A stretch of 64,000 nt of DNA from Muricoccus nepalensis (GTDB taxonomy: Bacteria > Pseudomonadota > Alphaproteobacteria > Acetobacterales > Acetobacteraceae): the NCBI RefSeq assembly GCF_006438825.1, contig NZ_RCZP01000001.1:125056-189055 (forward strand). The letters run 5' to 3'. The position numbers and the translations under genes were made by a program. Numbering within the stretch: the stretch's first letter is position 1; every line of letters starts with the position of its first letter. Shown in pieces: positions 51,786 to 59,181 of the stretch. The notes below the pieces were generated by a model. It made no database searches and was not told the origin of the DNA. It was given only the letters and a program-made list of their open reading frames with translations.

Positions 51786-53057
51786 ATGCTGGACTTCGTT
51801 GAGGCGGCTTCCGCGCGGTTCGCGGCCCTCGAACCGGCGCCGCGCCCGGGCTTCATGTTCGCGACGGGGATCGAGAACAGCGCCCCCACCATCGGGGGCG
51901 GCCGGATCCGGCGCGACCAGCTCGCCGAGTGCGGCCACTACGACCGCTGGCGGGAGGACTTCGCCCTCGTGCGGGAGGTCGGCTGCGGCTACCTCCGCTA
52001 CGGCCCGCAGCTTCACCGCTGCCTCGTGGCGCCCGGCGTCTACGACTTCAGCTTCGCCGACGAGGCCTTCGCCGCCCTTCGCCGCCAGGGCACGGTCCCG
52101 ATCGTGGACCTCTGCCACTTCGGCGTGCCCGACTGGATCGGCGACTTCCAGAACCCGGACTTCCCCGAGATCTTCGCCGACTACTGCGGCGCCTTCGCGC
52201 GCCGCTTCCCCTGGGTGCAGCTCTACACCCCCGTGAACGAGATGTTCATCACGGCCGTCTTCTCCGCGAAGTACGGGTGGTGGAACGAGGAGCGGAAGGA
52301 CGACCGCTCCTACGTCACGGCCATCAAGAACATCGTGCGCGCGAACGTGCTGGCCATGCACGCGATCCTCGAGGTGCGGCCGGACGCGCTCTTCGTGCAG
52401 TCGGAGTCGACCGAGCACTTCCACCCGGAGTGCCCGGCGGCCCTCGCCCACGCGGAGTTCCGCAACGGGGAGCGCTTCCTCACGCTCGACCTCAACTACG
52501 GCCAGCGCGTCTGCAGCGCGATGTACGAGTTCCTGCTCGACAACGGCATGACCCGCGACGAGTACCGCTTCTTCATGACGCAGGACCTTCGCCGCCACTG
52601 CATCATGGGCAACGACTGGTACGCGACCAACGAGCACCTGATCACCGGCGAGGGCACCAGCCGCTGGGCCGGCGAGGTCTTCGGCTACGGCCCGGTCACG
52701 CGCCTCTACCACGACCGCTACCGCCTGCCGGTCATGCACACCGAGACGAACTGCGACGAGGGGCCGAACGGCGACGAGTCCGAGCGCTGGCTGTGGAAGC
52801 AGTGGGCCGGCATCATGCGGCTGCGCCAGGACGGCGTGCCGATCCTCGGCTTCACCTGGTACTCGCTGACGGACCAGGTGGACTGGGACGTCGCACTCCG
52901 CCAGCAGCGCGGGCGGGTGAACCCGCGCGGCCTCTACGACCTCGACCGTCGCCCGCGCGCGGTCGGCCGCGCCTACCAGAAGCTCATCCGCGGCTGGTCC
53001 GAGGTGCTCTCCCGCCAGAGCTCCTGCCTCCACCCGGTGCTCGCCTCCATCGCCTGA
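51786..53057 (+). CDS. Family 1 glycoside hydrolase (beta-glycosidase type)
   Basis: A 423-residue protein. The acid/base region is LYTPVNEMF (Glu152, aligned with the usual TxNEP) and the nucleophile region is MHTETNCDEG (Glu320, aligned with TENG). A GYLRYGPQLHRCLVAPGVYDFSFADEAF start and FTWYSLTDQVDWDVAL near residue 360 are family 1 features. Both motifs deviate from the classic ones, so the sugar specificity is uncertain; members of this branch are often annotated as beta-glucosidase or sugar-utilising hydrolases. No signal peptide is seen, so it is probably cytoplasmic. No sugar transporter lies nearby. Confidence 0.8.
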   Translation: MLDFVEAASARFAALEPAPRPGFMFATGIENSAPTIGGGRIRRDQLAECGHYDRWREDFALVREVGCGYLRYGPQLHRCLVAPGVYDFSFADEAFAALRRQGTVPIVDLCHFGVPDWIGDFQNPDFPEIFADYCGAFARRFPWVQLYTPVNEMFITAVFSAKYGWWNEERKDDRSYVTAIKNIVRANVLAMHAILEVRPDALFVQSESTEHFHPECPAALAHAEFRNGERFLTLDLNYGQRVCSAMYEFLLDNGMTRDEYRFFMTQDLRRHCIMGNDWYATNEHLITGEGTSRWAGEVFGYGPVTRLYHDRYRLPVMHTETNCDEGPNGDESERWLWKQWAGIMRLRQDGVPILGFTWYSLTDQVDWDVALRQQRGRVNPRGLYDLDRRPRAVGRAYQKLIRGWSEVLSRQSSCLHPVLASIA

Positions 53058-53088
53058 GCGGGCCGTCGCGCGGGGTCGCCGCCGCCGC

Positions 53089-53106
53089 CGGGGGAAAGTG
53101 CCCCCG
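53089..53106 (+). terminator. Possible terminator of the GH1 gene
   Basis: CGGGGG (53089-53094) and CCCCCG (53101-53106) enclose a 6-base loop (AAAGTG), giving a short GC stem 31 bp after the stop codon. There is no T tract, so the activity is uncertain. It sits immediately upstream of the EcfG-type promoter. Confidence 0.3.
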
Positions 53107-53110
53107 CCGG

Positions 53111-53135
53111 GGAACGACGGGGGCGCCGCCACGTT
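53111..53135 (+). promoter_or_regulatory. EcfG-type (general stress response) promoter
   Basis: GGAAC (53111-53115), a 16-bp spacer and CGTT (53132-53135) match exactly the alphaproteobacterial EcfG/SigT consensus GGAAC-N16/17-CGTT. The expected start is about 53145, and a GGAGG Shine-Dalgarno (53149-53153) precedes the ATG at 53162. EcfG promoters depend on the PhyR-NepR partner switch, none of which is encoded in this window. Confidence 0.7.
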
Positions 53136-53161
53136 CTGCCGGGACAGTGGAGGACACCCTC

Positions 53162-53791
53162 ATGGCCCCGATTTCCGAGCAGCGCCTCTTCGACGCCCTC
53201 GCCACCATCACCCACTCCTTCGCCGACGGCGGCGTGCCGGGCGTGGAGGGGCCGGGCGCCGGCGCGGCGACGGAGAGCGGCGAGGGTCCCTCCCCCGCCA
53301 TCGAGGCGCTCAGCCCCCACACGCGCGAGGTCCTGGGAGAGGCCGCCCTGGCCGTCGCCTACGGCGCCTTCGCCTCCCGGGGCGGCGAGGGCGGGGCGAT
53401 GCACACGCTCATCGCGGCGATGGGGCTGATGGCGCACCTCTCGGGCGAGGAGCCCGACCCGCCCGCGGAGATCCTGGCCATCGGCGCGCAGGACGGCCGC
53501 GTGGAGGAGGAGATCGACCGCGCCGGAGACGCCGTGGACGAGGAGTTCGGCCGCGACGCCTCGCCGGAGGCTCTCGTGGCCGCGCTGGAGGCTCGGATCG
53601 TCGGGACCGCCATCACGCTTGCGGGCTGCACGCTGCCCGAGGGGGCAGGCGGCCAGGCGGCGGTCCGCCTGCGGGCGGCGCGCGCCCTGGCGCGGCTCTC
53701 GGCGGGGCTGATGGCGATGAACGTCGCCGGCGGCGTGGGGGCGGCGAGGCCCGCTTCCGATGCGGCGCCGCAGCCGGCCGAGGCGCGGTAG
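53162..53791 (+). CDS. Hypothetical protein under an EcfG-type promoter
   Basis: A 209-residue, acidic, mostly helical protein. A Gly/Pro-rich linker covers residues 23-45 (GGVPGVEGPGAGAATESGEG). Helical stretches follow (EVLGEAALAVAYGAFASRG; TLIAAMGLMAHLSGEEPD; EEEIDRAGDAVDEEFGRD; VGTAITLAG), and the C-terminal tail is Ala/Pro-rich. One cysteine is visible (AGCTLPEG). I do not recognise a family or a catalytic motif. The exact stress promoter and a well-placed ribosome-binding site make it a real gene and probably a stress protein. It converges with the CsbD gene. Confidence 0.8.
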   Translation: MAPISEQRLFDALATITHSFADGGVPGVEGPGAGAATESGEGPSPAIEALSPHTREVLGEAALAVAYGAFASRGGEGGAMHTLIAAMGLMAHLSGEEPDPPAEILAIGAQDGRVEEEIDRAGDAVDEEFGRDASPEALVAALEARIVGTAITLAGCTLPEGAGGQAAVRLRAARALARLSAGLMAMNVAGGVGAARPASDAAPQPAEAR

Positions 53792-53810
53792 ACCGTACCG
53801 CCGCAACGAG

Positions 53811-53834
53811 CCGGCGGGGACTTAGCCCCGCCGG
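53811..53834 (+). terminator. Terminator hairpin of the 53162-53791 gene
   Basis: A perfect 9-bp stem (CCGGCGGGG, 53811-53819, with 53826-53834) and a 6-base loop (ACTTAG), starting 19 bp after the stop codon. Few T residues follow, as is usual in GC-rich genomes. Confidence 0.6.
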
Positions 53835-53877
53835 TCAGGAGTCTCCGCGCCGGGCGCGAAGACCGGTGACACGAGAA

Positions 53878-53902
53878 GGCGGCGGACCGGAAGCCCGCCG
53901 CC
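53878..53902 (-). terminator. Terminator hairpin of the csbD-like gene
   Basis: A perfect 8-bp stem (53878-53885 with 53895-53902; GGCGGCGG and its complement) around a 9-base loop, starting 8 bp past the stop of the minus-strand gene. On that strand the stem is followed by TTCTCGTGTC. It stands back to back with the hairpin at 53811-53834, insulating two convergent genes. Confidence 0.55.
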
Positions 53903-53910
53903 CGTCGCCG

Positions 53911-54096
53911 TCAGCGCTTGTCGGCCGCGTCGCGGAGGGTGTCCTTGGCGCCGCCCATGGCGTTCTCGCCGGTGCCCTTCGCCTTGTCCATCTTGCCCTC
54001 GGCCTGCATCTTCGAGTCGCCTGTGGCCGAGCCGACAGCGTCCTTTACAGCGCCCTTGGCCTTGTCGACCGCGCCGGAAATCCGATCCTTGTCCAT
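53911..54096 (-). CDS. CsbD-family stress protein
   Basis: A 61-residue, charged, low-complexity helical protein: DRISGAVDKAKGAVKDAVGSATGDSKMQAEGKMDKAKG is the CsbD signature. CsbD and its relatives are stress-induced in many bacteria, with unknown molecular activity. In alphaproteobacteria they are commonly in the EcfG regulon, and here an EcfG-type promoter lies 43 bp upstream of the ATG. The protein is too short to carry a known enzymatic domain. Confidence 0.87.
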   Translation of the reverse strand: MDKDRISGAVDKAKGAVKDAVGSATGDSKMQAEGKMDKAKGTGENAMGGAKDTLRDAADKR

Positions 54097-54138
54097 CTCG
54101 CGTCCCCTTGCTGCCCGTTGATTCGGGTCATGGGATAG

Positions 54139-54164
54139 AACGCCCCCCTCTTCCCGCGGTTTCC
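54139..54164 (-). promoter_or_regulatory. EcfG-type promoter for the csbD-like gene
   Basis: On the minus strand GGAAA (54164-54160), a 17-bp spacer and CGTT (54142-54139) match the EcfG/SigT consensus except for the last base of the -35. The spacing to the ATG (about 43 bp from the -10) is reasonable. It is weaker than the exact match at 53111-53135, but two such sites flanking convergent genes are unlikely to be chance. Confidence 0.55.
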
Positions 54165-54277
54165 CCGGCCCCCCGGCCCGGCTTGCGCACCGGCCCCTCC
54201 TGCCCGGATGCTGGCGCCCGTCCCTCCCGCGCCCCTGGGTCCCGCCACCGCGCGGCGGGAGGGAGGAGGACGCCGCC

Positions 54278-55228
54278 ATGCTTCGCCGAGCCCTGATCGC
54301 GGCCGCCGCGCTGCCCCTCGCCCGGCCCTCGGTGGCGGCCGAGGCCTTGCCCGTGCTGAACGTCCTCGTCCCCGCGGCGCCCGGGGGCGGGTGGGACGGG
54401 CTCGGGCGGGCGGTCGAGCGCGCGGCGGTCGCGGCCGGGCTGGTTGGCCGCTTCGCCTTCGAGAACGTGCCGGGCGGCTCCGGCACGGTGGGGCTCGCGC
54501 GCTTCGTCAACCAGCGGCGCGGCCGGGCGGAGAGCCTTCTCGTCGCCGGCGCGAGCGTCGTCGGCGCGGCCATCGCCAGCCGCTCGCCGGTCAGCCTCAA
54601 GGACGTCGTGCCGGTCGCGCGCCTGACCGAGGAGGCGGGCGTCATCGTCGTGCCCGCCGGAAGCGAGTACCGCAGCATCGGCCAGCTCGCCGAGGCGCTG
54701 CGGGCGGAGCCGCGGGGCATCCCTATCGCCGGGGCGGGCGGCGGGTCGGTCGACCACGTCATCCTCTGCCTCCTGCTGAAGGCGCTCGGCCGCCGGCCGC
54801 TCGAGGCGCAGCTCGTCGCCTTCCCGGGCGGCGGCGCGACGCAGGCGGCGGTGATCGGCGGGCAGGTGAAGGCCGCGGTGGCGGGCTGGGGCGAGTTCGC
54901 CGAGCAGGTCGCCTCCGGCCGCGTCCGCGCGCTGGCGACGAGCGGCGAGCGGCGCCTGCACCCGGAGGTCCCGACGCTCCGGGAGAGCGGCTACGACGTC
55001 GCCGCGACGAACTGGCGCGGCCTCTTCGCGGCGCCCGGCGTGAGCGAGGCCGCGCGGCGGGCGCTGGTGGACCTCGCCACCGCCCTGCACGGCACCCGCG
55101 CCTGGCAGGAGACGCTCGCGGCCCGCGGCTGGGACGACGCCTTCCTCGCCGGCCCCGACTTCGCGGCCTTCGTCGCCCGCGACCAGGCGGACACCGAGGG
55201 CGTGCTGCGGGAGCTCGGCCTCGCCTGA
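54278..55228 (+). CDS. TctC/Bug-family periplasmic binding protein
   Basis: A 316-residue protein with an N-terminal signal (RRALIAAAALPLARPSVAA). The mature part has the Bug fold landmarks: LVPAAPGGGWDGLGRAVE, VENVPG-type FENVPGGSGTVGLARF, and GQVKAAVAGWGEFAEQVASGRVRALATSGERRLHPEVPTL. These proteins bind small carboxylates for tripartite tricarboxylate transporters. No tctA or tctB is nearby, so it must work with distant membrane partners or be an orphan sensor. GGGAGGAGG precedes the ATG. Confidence 0.87.
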   Translation: MLRRALIAAAALPLARPSVAAEALPVLNVLVPAAPGGGWDGLGRAVERAAVAAGLVGRFAFENVPGGSGTVGLARFVNQRRGRAESLLVAGASVVGAAIASRSPVSLKDVVPVARLTEEAGVIVVPAGSEYRSIGQLAEALRAEPRGIPIAGAGGGSVDHVILCLLLKALGRRPLEAQLVAFPGGGATQAAVIGGQVKAAVAGWGEFAEQVASGRVRALATSGERRLHPEVPTLRESGYDVAATNWRGLFAAPGVSEAARRALVDLATALHGTRAWQETLAARGWDDAFLAGPDFAAFVARDQADTEGVLRELGLA

Positions 55229-55250
55229 GCCCCGGCCCTCAGCCTCGCTC

Positions 55251-55838
55251 TCAGCTTGGGCGCCGCTGGTAGAAGGGCACGCCGCCCGTGCTCATCAGCG
55301 CGTGGTCCGTGGCGAAGAGGTCGGCGTAGTGCAGCAGCCAGGCCTCGGTTGTGGAGCCGTGGAAGGGCGCGTTGGTCGCGTGGGTCGCGACCGTGTTCAC
55401 CACCCGCGGCGCGAAGCCCATCTCCCGCAGCATCATCGCCCCGGGCACCCCGTGCGGCAGCTCGGCGGCGAGCGGCGACGCCCGCACCACCCCGTCCTCC
55501 CGCCGCATCAGCAGCGGCTTGTCGATGTCGTGCAGCACGAGGATGGGCACGAGCACCTCGGGGTCGGTCTCGCGCCCCCAGTCGCGGGCGGCGCGGCGCG
55601 CGAGGTCGATCCCCGCCCGCGTCACCTCGTTGACGTGGTCCATCAGCCGGTAGGCGGGCGCGATCAGCGAGTAGGGCATCTCCTCCAGCGTCTCGAAGGG
55701 GCTCGCGGCCCAGCTCGACACCCAGGCGGTGACGATGGCCTCGCGCGTCTCCGGCCGGACGCCCTGCAGCCCGTCCAGCCAGCCCGCGACGCGCTGGCGG
55801 CGCGCGGGATCGCCGCGCTCGATCCTGTAGAAATCCAT
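55251..55838 (-). CDS. HD-domain phosphohydrolase
   Basis: A 195-residue protein with an HD metal site: His68 (DHVNE), His103-Asp104 (VLHDIDKP), His129 (PHG), His153 (ATHA) and Asp173 (HYADLF). HD hydrolases cleave phosphates or phosphodiesters of nucleotides and related molecules; the substrate is not evident. The ATG at 55838 with an upstream AGGGGGG is preferred; an ATG at 55868 would add 10 residues. It converges with the TctC gene and is divergent from the CitE-type lyase gene, with an intervening 10-bp palindrome (TTGTCGACAA, 55868-55877). Confidence 0.82.
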   Translation of the reverse strand: MDFYRIERGDPARRQRVAGWLDGLQGVRPETREAIVTAWVSSWAASPFETLEEMPYSLIAPAYRLMDHVNEVTRAGIDLARRAARDWGRETDPEVLVPILVLHDIDKPLLMRREDGVVRASPLAAELPHGVPGAMMLREMGFAPRVVNTVATHATNAPFHGSTTEAWLLHYADLFATDHALMSTGGVPFYQRRPS

Positions 55839-55905
55839 CGGCCCGGCCCCCCTGCCATCCGCCGGCATTGTCGACAACTTCGGGCGCGCGGCCTAGACCG
55901 GCGCC

Positions 55906-56814
55906 ATGGAGACGCCGCGCCTCGCCCTCATGCGATCGAAGCTCTTCGTGCCGGGCAGCCGGCCGGAACTGTTCCCCAAGGCGCTCGCCTCCGAGGCCGA
56001 CGCCCTCTCCCTCGACCTCGAGGACGCCGTCACCCCCTCGCGCAAGGAGGAGGCCCGCGCGGCCGTCGAGGCCTTCCTGCGGGGCCGGCCGGAGGGAGGG
56101 GACGGCAAGATCGTGATCGTGCGGGTGAACGGCCCCGCGACGCCCCTCTTCGAGCCGGACCTGCGGGCGGTGCTCGGCCGGGGGCTGGATGTTGTGAACC
56201 TGCCCATGGTGGAATCGGCCGCGGACATCCAGCGGGCGGTCGACGCCATGCAGCGCGTCGAGCATCTCGGCGGCCTCTCCTCCCGCGCCCGGATCCTCGC
56301 CAACATCGAGACGCCGCGCGGGCTCCACGCGGCGGCGGAGATCGCGGCCGCCCACCCGCGCGTGGCCGGCCTGCAGGTCGGCTACGGCGACCTCTTCGAG
56401 CCCGCGGGCATCGCGCGCGACCACGCGGCGGCGCTCGACCACGTCCGGCTCGTCGTGCGCTTCGCGGCGGCAGCGGCGGACATCCCCTGCTTCGACGGCG
56501 CGCTGGCGGACGTGGCCTCGCCCGAGCGCTGCCGCGCCGAGGCGGAGGCGGCGCGGCGGCTCGGCTTCGCCGGGAAGTCCTGCATCCACCCGTCCCAGGT
56601 GCTGGTCGTGAACGCCGCCTTCGCGCCGACGCCCGGGGAGGTCGCCCGCGCGCGCCGGCTGCTCGACGCCGCGCGCGAGCGGATCGGCAGCGGCACCGGC
56701 GCCTTCCTCGTGGAGGGGCAGATGGTCGACGCGCCCTTCATCGAGAGCGCCCGCGCGCTCGTCGCGCTCGCGGCGCGCCTCGGGATGCCGGAAGCGCGCG
56801 GGGAGACGCCGTGA
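55906..56814 (+). CDS. CoA ester lyase (CitE/HpcH-HpaI family)
   Basis: A 302-residue TIM-barrel enzyme. RSKLFVPGSRPELFPKALASEADALSLDLEDAV is the CitE signature, and GRGLDVVNLPMVESAADIQRAV and IETPRGLHAAAEIAA carry the Mg-binding acidic residues. GKSCIHPSQV near residue 225 is the conserved C-terminal block. Relatives cleave citramalyl-CoA, malyl-CoA or related esters. It overlaps the CoA transferase gene (GTGA), so the transferase probably makes the CoA ester that this lyase splits; the acid is not known. Confidence 0.88.
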   Translation: METPRLALMRSKLFVPGSRPELFPKALASEADALSLDLEDAVTPSRKEEARAAVEAFLRGRPEGGDGKIVIVRVNGPATPLFEPDLRAVLGRGLDVVNLPMVESAADIQRAVDAMQRVEHLGGLSSRARILANIETPRGLHAAAEIAAAHPRVAGLQVGYGDLFEPAGIARDHAAALDHVRLVVRFAAAAADIPCFDGALADVASPERCRAEAEAARRLGFAGKSCIHPSQVLVVNAAFAPTPGEVARARRLLDAARERIGSGTGAFLVEGQMVDAPFIESARALVALAARLGMPEARGETP

Positions 56815-58052
56815 GCGCGCCGGCGGGCGGCCCCTCCCTGCATCGGCGCCGCTTCGACCCCGGCGCGCGGGGCGCGCTCGACGGGGTGCGCGTGGTGGAC
56901 CTCTCGCGCCTCGTCGCGGGCAACCTGCTGACCAAGGTTCTCGCCGACCACGGGGCCGAGGTGGTGAAGGTCGAGCCGCCGGAGGGGGACTCGCTCCGCG
57001 CCTGGAAGGTCCAGGGGGTCGAGACCTCCTGGAAGACCTGGTGCCGGAACAAGCGCAGCGTCTGCCTCGACCTCCGCCGCGCCGAGGCCCAGGCGATCGT
57101 GCGGCGCCTCGCGGCCGGCGCGGCCATGCTGGTCGAGAGCTTCCGCCCCGGCGTCCTGGAGGCCATGGGCCTCGACCCCGACGCGCTTCTGGCGGCCAAC
57201 CCCGCCCTCGTCGTCGTCCGCGTCTCCGGCTGGGGGCAGACGGGTCCCTACCGGCACAAGCCGGGCTTCGGCACGCTGGTGGAGGGCTATTCCGGCTTCG
57301 CGGCCATCAACGGCTTCGCCGACCGCGAGCCCGTGCTGCCGCCGATGTTCCTGGGCGACGCCTATGCCGGCCTCTACGGCTCGGCGGCCGCCCTCGTCGC
57401 GCTTCGCCACGCCGAGGCGACCGGGCAGGGCCAGGTGATCGACCTCTCGCTCTTCGACCCGATGCTGGCCGTGCTCGAGCCCCAGGCGGCCAGCTACGCG
57501 GTCACGGGGCGGCTGAAGCAGCGCACGGGCAGCCGCTCTACGAACACCGCGCCGCGCAACGCCTACCGGACGAAGGACGGCGGCTGGGTCTGCCTCTCCT
57601 CCTCCACCCAGGGCATGACGGAGAAGCTGTTTCGCTCCATCGGGCGGTCGGACCTGATCGAGGACCCGCGCTTCCGCACCAACCCCGACCGGCTGCGGAA
57701 CTGGGAGGTGCTGGACGGCATCGTGGCCGGCTTCGTCGCGGCGCGGAGCACGGCGGAGAACCTCGCGCATTTCGACGCGGCGGGCGTCACGATCGGTCCC
57801 ATCAAGGACGCCGCCGGGCTGCTGGAGGACCCCTTCGTGGCGGAGCGGGAGTCCCTCATCGAGGTGCCCGACAGCGACATGCCCGGGGGCTGGCTGCCGA
57901 TGCACGGGGAGGTGCCGCGCCTCTCCGCCACCCCCGGCATCCTCGCCCGCCCCGCCCCCCGCCTCGGCGAGCACAACGAGGAGGTCCTCTCCCCCCTCCT
58001 CGGCCCGGAGGAACTCGCCCGCCTTCGCGAGGCGGGGGTGATCCGGGGCTGA
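56811..58052 (+). CDS. CaiB/BaiF (family III) CoA transferase
   Basis: A 413-residue protein with a GTG start overlapping the lyase gene. It has the N-terminal GVRVVDLSRLVAGNLLTKVLADHGAEVVKVEPPEGDSLR, ETSWKTWCRNKRSVCLDLR, and the catalytic Asp region PMFLGDAYAGLYGSAAA, which forms the aspartyl-CoA intermediate in this family. It moves CoA from succinyl-CoA or another donor onto an organic acid. Pairing with a CitE-type lyase recalls itaconate/citramalate or malate breakdown, but no MaoC-type hydratase is present, so the pathway is only suggested. Confidence 0.9.
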   Translation: MSAPAGGPSLHRRRFDPGARGALDGVRVVDLSRLVAGNLLTKVLADHGAEVVKVEPPEGDSLRAWKVQGVETSWKTWCRNKRSVCLDLRRAEAQAIVRRLAAGAAMLVESFRPGVLEAMGLDPDALLAANPALVVVRVSGWGQTGPYRHKPGFGTLVEGYSGFAAINGFADREPVLPPMFLGDAYAGLYGSAAALVALRHAEATGQGQVIDLSLFDPMLAVLEPQAASYAVTGRLKQRTGSRSTNTAPRNAYRTKDGGWVCLSSSTQGMTEKLFRSIGRSDLIEDPRFRTNPDRLRNWEVLDGIVAGFVAARSTAENLAHFDAAGVTIGPIKDAAGLLEDPFVAERESLIEVPDSDMPGGWLPMHGEVPRLSATPGILARPAPRLGEHNEEVLSPLLGPEELARLREAGVIRG

Positions 58053-58124
58053 GGGACGGGCTTGCACCGGGGCCGCCGGGCGTGCACCCCATCCGCCCAG
58101 CAGCGTCGAGCAGGAGCATCCGCA

Positions 58125-59039
58125 ATGAAGGCCCAGAGCGTCCTCGAAACCATCGGCGGCACGCCGCATATCCGCCTCAACCGCCTCTTCCCCGACCACG
58201 AGGTCTGGATCAAGTCGGAGCGCTCGAACCCCGGCGGCTCCATCAAGGACCGCATCGGCATCGCGATGATCGAGGCGGCGGAGGCGGCGGGCACGCTCCG
58301 CCCCGGCGGCACCATCATCGAGCCGACCTCGGGCAACACCGGCGTGGGGCTGGCCATGGCCGCGGCGGTGAAGGGCTACACCCTCGTGCTCGTCATGCCC
58401 GAGAGCATGTCGATCGAGCGGCGCCGCCTGATGCAGGCCTATGGCGCGACCTTCGACCTGACCCCGCGCGAGAAGGGGATGAAGGGCGCGATCGCCCGCG
58501 CGGAGGAGCTCGTGGCGGCCACGCCCGGCGCCTGGATGCCCCAGCAGTTCGAGAACCCCGCCAACATCGACGTCCACCTCCGCACCACCGTGCCGGAGAT
58601 CCTGGCGGACTTCCCGGAGGGGGTGGACGCCCTCGTCACCGGCGTGGGCACGGGCGGGCACATCACGGCCTGCGCCCAGGCGCTGAAGCCGAGATGGCCG
58701 GGGCTGAAGGTCTTCGCGGTGGAGCCCTCGGCCTCGCCGGTGATCTCGGGCGGCGCCCCCGCCCCGCACCCGATCCAGGGAATCGGTGCGGGCTTCGTGC
58801 CCGCCAACCTCCACGCCGCGCTCCTCGACGGCGTCATCCAGGTCTCGGCCGAGGACGCGAAGGAGTACGCGCGCCGCTCCGCCCGGGAGGAGGGGCTGCT
58901 CGTCGGCATCTCCTCCGGAGCCACCCTCGCGGCCATCGCGCAGAAGCTGGCCGAGCTGCCCGCGGGGGCGCGCGTGCTCGGCTTCAACTACGACACGGGC
59001 GAGCGCTACTTCTCCGTGCCGGACTTCCTGCCGGGCTGA
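58125..59039 (+). CDS. cysK: Cysteine synthase A
   Basis: A 304-residue PLP enzyme. The PLP lysine is Lys41 in [12 protein letters not shown]; the phosphate-binding and substrate loops are [13 protein letters not shown] and [16 protein letters not shown], and the C-terminal block is [15 protein letters not shown]. It makes cysteine from O-acetylserine and sulfide. The sequence is intact and the ATG at 58125 has a GGAG upstream. Just past the stop lie overlapping GC palindromes (59043-59061) that may help termination. Confidence 0.92.
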   Translation: MKAQSVLETIGGTPHIRLNRLFPDHEVWIKSERSNPGGSIKDRIGIAMIEAAEAAGTLRPGGTIIEPTSGNTGVGLAMAAAVKGYTLVLVMPESMSIERRRLMQAYGATFDLTPREKGMKGAIARAEELVAATPGAWMPQQFENPANIDVHLRTTVPEILADFPEGVDALVTGVGTGGHITACAQALKPRWPGLKVFAVEPSASPVISGGAPAPHPIQGIGAGFVPANLHAALLDGVIQVSAEDAKEYARRSAREEGLLVGISSGATLAAIAQKLAELPAGARVLGFNYDTGERYFSVPDFLPG

Positions 59040-59078
59040 GGCGGGGCGCCCCGGCCGGGGGGCAGCCCGAGCCGGCAA

Positions 59079-59107
59079 TTGACCTTTCGGGCCGGCCGTG
59101 CGGCAAT
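59079..59107 (+). promoter_or_regulatory. Candidate promoter of the broken binding-protein gene
   Basis: TTGACC (59079-59084) and GGCAAT (59102-59107) are 17 bp apart, 75 bp upstream of the ATG. The -35 matches 5 of 6 and the -10 matches 3 of 6 consensus positions. The layout resembles the TTGACG/CGGAAT pair upstream of pqqA. Confidence 0.4.
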
Positions 59108-59181
59108 CCCGGAAGGCGTCGCCGGCAACAAGGGGACCCTTTGGGCAGGGCGCCGTCACCCCCCTCGTGACGGAGACTTCC

